NCBI RefSeq assembly: GCF_000382325.1
Contig: NZ_KB908059.1
Span: 62,001 to 126,000 of the forward strand
Reading direction: 5' to 3'
From: Woodsholea maritima DSM 17123
GTDB lineage: Bacteria > Pseudomonadota > Alphaproteobacteria > Caulobacterales > Maricaulaceae
Length of the DNA stretch: 64,000 nucleotides
How positions within the stretch are numbered: position 1 is the first letter of the stretch; each line of letters begins with the position of its first letter. The notes beneath the pieces were generated by a model that did no database searches, was not told the origin of the DNA, and saw only the letters and a program-made list of their open reading frames with translations. Position numbers and translations under genes: made by a program. Shown in pieces: positions 61,491-64,000 of the stretch.

Positions 61491-63332
61491 TTATGTCGCA
61501 ACCGGGCCAAGGCCGTAATGCCAGATCAGATAACCAGTATACGCCATCCAAATCACCAGCGCGAGCGGCAAACCAGCCTTAACAAAGTCACCAAATTGAT
61601 ACTTGCCCGGCCCCATGACCATTAAGTTCGTCTGATAGCCGATCGGCGTGGCAAAACAGGTATTCGCCGCGAACAGCACCGTCAGTGCGAAGGGTAAGGG
61701 GTCCATGCCCAATTGCTGGGCGGCCCCCACGGCAATCGGTGTAAACAGAATGGCGGTGGCGTTGTTGGACAACAGGCTGGTCAGCACCATCACCAGGAAG
61801 AAGAGCGCAGAGAGCAAAACCGCCGGTCCATAAGGCTCGAAAATACTGACCACATGATAGGCCAGGAAGTCCGCCCCGCCTGTCCCTTGTAAGGCTATTC
61901 CCAAGGCAAAGGCCGAGCCGATGAGCATATAGATGCGGAAATCTACCGCGCGCGCGGCTTGGCGGATATTCAAACACCCCGTTGCGATCATCAAAGTGGC
62001 CCCTAAGACCGATGACACCACGATAGGGATGATCCCGGTTGCCGCCAGCGCGACGACACCGACCAGGATATAGCGCGCCGCGGCAGCGCGGCGCGGATCC
62101 GGCAGGTCGCTGGTCGCCCATTCCATCAACAATAAATCGCGGTCATTGCGCATGCGGCGCATGGCCTCGGCCGAGCCAAACATCAATAATACATCGCCCG
62201 CTTCAAGACGAATTTCACCCAGTCGCGCGCGGATCATGCGCGAGCGACGTTGTACGCCCAGCACCAAAGTGCCCAGCGCATGGCGAAAGCCAATCTGCTC
62301 AATCGTGCGCCCGATAAGGCGAGAGCCGGGGGAGACAACCGCTTCGGTAATCGCCAGGCGTTCACCCGGTGCCAGGGTTTCACCCGGGCCTGCGGCGCGC
62401 AGCATACCAGTGAGATAAGCCGCCTTGCTGGACAGCATTTCGGTGAGAGTTTTTCGTGTCGCGGCAATGATCAACAAATCACCCGCCTGCAAAGTCACAT
62501 CATCAAAGGGCGGCAGGATGGCCGTCTCACCGCGATGGATCATGCGTACGGTGATATTATTAAGGCCGGGGAACAAGCCCGCCACGGTGCGCGCGCCCTC
62601 CAAGGGGTGGCCCGGCGTCACTTCGATCTGCGCGATATATTGCTTGCCACTGGCCCCGGCGATCTCGCTTTCCATGCTGGCATGGGAGGGTAAAAGCCAG
62701 GGCATGATGAAGGTGATATAAATCAAGCCGAAGGCGGCCAGATAAAGCCCCAGCAAGGTCGGGGTGAAAAAGCCCATCTTCACCGCACCCAAATTGTTGA
62801 GCACATCGGCCACCAACAGGTTGGTGGATGACCCGATCAGGGTGGTCATCCCGGCCAAAACGCACACAAAGCTCAACGGCATCATGAATTTAGAGGGCGA
62901 GCTTTTCTTGCGCGCGGCAATCGCGGCCAGGATGGGCACGAACATCACCACGACGGGGGTGTTATTGATGAAGGCCGAAACGATGAAGAGGAAAATAAAT
63001 AGACCCACAATCGTCAAGGTGGGATGGGTATCATAAAGCCCCAGGAGCTTGCGCGTAGGGTGATCGAGCGCCCCGGTCTGGAAAATTCCCTGGCCCACAA
63101 TCAACAAGGCAATGATGGTGATCAATGCCGGATTGGCAAAGCCAGATAATAGCTCTGCTGCGTTCGGCGCGCCTTCAGAGCCGAATACCGCAAAGAAGAC
63201 CAGCGCCGCAGCGACAACACAGCCCGAGACCAGCTCAATGGCAAAGCGTTCCCAGCAATAAAAGACAACCGCCACCATGACGCCAAACAAAACGGCGTAC
63301 ATTTGCCAATTATCTATCCACCCTTCACTCAT
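61491..63332 (-). CDS. SLC13/DASS-family permease with two RCK_C (TrkA-C) domains
   Basis: The 613-residue protein has N-terminal spans (YAVLFGVMVAVVFYCWERF, ALITIIALLIVGQGIF, LTIVGLFIFLFIVSAFINNTPVVVMFVPI with the SNT-like NNTPVVVM clamshell motif). A cytoplasmic middle region (residues about 225-400) has two TrkA-C-like domains (ITVRMIHRGETAILPPFDDVTLQAGDLLIIAA and LVLGVQRRSRMIRARLGEIRLEAGDVLLMFG). The C-terminal transport half has SLLSNNATAILFTPIAV and ATPIGYQTNLMVMGPG. This SLC13/YfbS-like form probably carries sodium-coupled dicarboxylate, sulfate or a similar anion. The ligand of the RCK_C domains is unknown. Confidence 0.91.
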   Translation of the reverse strand: MSEGWIDNWQMYAVLFGVMVAVVFYCWERFAIELVSGCVVAAALVFFAVFGSEGAPNAAELLSGFANPALITIIALLIVGQGIFQTGALDHPTRKLLGLYDTHPTLTIVGLFIFLFIVSAFINNTPVVVMFVPILAAIAARKKSSPSKFMMPLSFVCVLAGMTTLIGSSTNLLVADVLNNLGAVKMGFFTPTLLGLYLAAFGLIYITFIMPWLLPSHASMESEIAGASGKQYIAQIEVTPGHPLEGARTVAGLFPGLNNITVRMIHRGETAILPPFDDVTLQAGDLLIIAATRKTLTEMLSSKAAYLTGMLRAAGPGETLAPGERLAITEAVVSPGSRLIGRTIEQIGFRHALGTLVLGVQRRSRMIRARLGEIRLEAGDVLLMFGSAEAMRRMRNDRDLLLMEWATSDLPDPRRAAAARYILVGVVALAATGIIPIVVSSVLGATLMIATGCLNIRQAARAVDFRIYMLIGSAFALGIALQGTGGADFLAYHVVSIFEPYGPAVLLSALFFLVMVLTSLLSNNATAILFTPIAVGAAQQLGMDPLPFALTVLFAANTCFATPIGYQTNLMVMGPGKYQFGDFVKAGLPLALVIWMAYTGYLIWHYGLGPVAT

Positions 63333-63437
63333 CTTCGCTCGCTTTCATCTCGGGCTACGGCCCATCGCGCGACAGACTAAGAGGATTTGGGGGCGATTTG
63401 AAAGGGGGCTTTGCGCATAACAGCCCCTATCACCCGC

Positions 63438-64000
63438 TTAAAGCGAGTGATTGGGCGGCAAGACCGGCGCTTCACGCAGCAGCACAATGGATAAACGCCG
63501 ATTGCCGGGCAGATAAGGATCGTCCGGGAAAAGCGGCTCAGACCCAGACTTTCCCGTCACTTCGGCAATGCGAAAATCAGACAGGCCATCTTGTTCGAGA
63601 ATCTCGCGTGCGGCATTGGCGCGTTGCGCGGACAATTCCCAATTCGACGTCGTACCGCGCGGGGCGGGGGCGGCATCGGTATGACCGGAGATGGAGACGC
63701 GGTTTGGCAGGCGATTGAGCACTTCGCCAATGGCGCGCAGCAAAACGATGGCACGCTCATTAGGTTGGGTTGAGCCCGGCTCAAACATCGAGCGGCCTTC
63801 TTCATCAACCAATTGGATGCGCAATCCCTCTGGCGTTTCGTCAATCATCACATGGCGAGACAGCTCGGCCAGTTCCGGCATGGATTGCAACGCTTGACGT
63901 AAAGACATGCTGGCGCTGGCAAATTGTGCGCTTTCGCGGCGTGCCAACGCATTGGCCAAGGCATCTTCGCTGACATCTTGATTGGTACTGGATTGATTTT
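63438..64000 (-). CDS. MotB-family flagellar motor / OmpA-domain protein (partial, N-terminus beyond right edge)
   Basis: About 187 residues of the C-terminus are visible; the frame is open to the window end, so the true start lies outside. The part seen contains SLRQALQSMPELAELSRHVMIDETPEGLRIQLVDEEGRSMFEPGS and the OmpA-like peptidoglycan-binding domain (VSISGHTDAAPAPRG, NWELSAQRANAAREILEQDGL, NRRLSIVLL). The DETPEGLRIQLVDEEGRSMF block is characteristic of MotB. The N-terminal membrane segment with the proton-channel Asp cannot be checked. It would anchor stator units to peptidoglycan. Confidence 0.88.
   Translation of the reverse strand, partial: NQSSTNQDVSEDALANALARRESAQFASASMSLRQALQSMPELAELSRHVMIDETPEGLRIQLVDEEGRSMFEPGSTQPNERAIVLLRAIGEVLNRLPNRVSISGHTDAAPAPRGTTSNWELSAQRANAAREILEQDGLSDFRIAEVTGKSGSEPLFPDDPYLPGNRRLSIVLLREAPVLPPNHSL

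Overview
The window is a chromosomal segment of an alphaproteobacterium. The block rpoZ-rsh-pyrE-pdxJ-acpS-lepB-rnc-era-recO-parC, preceded by slt/dapA-smpB and a family 5 uracil-DNA glycosylase, is arranged as in many alphaproteobacteria. The TonB receptor/spinster-type MFS content and GTG/ATGA-coupled gene style would fit a Maricaulales/Hyphomonadaceae-like aquatic organism, but the order-level placement is only an inference. There is no integrase, transposase, phage module or CRISPR array. The gene content is mostly housekeeping with several accessory cassettes.

Layout. 1-3.7 kb: a TetR regulator (cut by the left edge) divergent from a DevBCA-type ABC exporter, with a perfect inverted repeat between them. 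3.9-5.8 kb: a small XRE membrane protein, a DUF1801 protein and a six-span membrane protein. 5.9-8.1 kb: a degraded gene remnant, then a Zur-type box in front of a CobW zinc-chaperone GTPase coupled to a DUF1826 protein. 8.2-10.6 kb: tRNA-Ser(GCU), the Fe-S carrier ATPase Mrp, an unknown protein and a rhodanese. 10.6-17 kb: tetR plus two alpha/beta hydrolases divergent from a TonB-dependent receptor and an MFS transporter, which looks like an uptake-and-hydrolysis locus. 17.1-23.6 kb: a compact histidine operon (TrpR-family regulator, hisG, hisD, a hisB with an unfamiliar N-terminal domain, hisH, hisA, hisF, hisIE) behind a palindrome lying in the promoter spacer. 23.6-28.1 kb: an M14 metallopeptidase and a membrane chemoreceptor. 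28.1-32.1 kb: a TPP enzyme and the threonine-to-glycine pair kbl-tdh. 32.3-36.8 kb: an iodotyrosine-deiodinase-like nitroreductase, a soluble CZB chemoreceptor, and an H-NOX sensor with its hybrid histidine kinase. 36.8-42.2 kb: a small membrane protein, an acyl-CoA ligase, a threonine/serine dehydratase and a lytic transglycosylase. 42.4-55.6 kb: the conserved housekeeping block. 55.6-56 kb: palindromic repeats. 56-63.3 kb: an AI-2E family exporter, a TRAP transporter, the N-end-rule transferase Bpt and an SLC13 permease. 63.4 kb to the right edge: the C-terminal part of MotB.

The most unusual points are: (i) HisB carries about 205 residues N-terminal to its dehydratase domain that are not the HAD phosphatase of the enteric bifunctional enzyme, in an operon whose order, fused hisIE and HisA/H/F sequences look gammaproteobacterial; (ii) there is a repressor-like palindrome at the his promoter next to the TrpR-family gene; (iii) the two chemoreceptor genes share a GTTAACGC-centred element at almost the same distance from their start codons; (iv) threonine dehydrogenase has lost the four structural-zinc cysteines; (v) the nitroreductase retains the iodotyrosine deiodinase active-site residues. 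All family calls come from reading the sequences; no database search was run.
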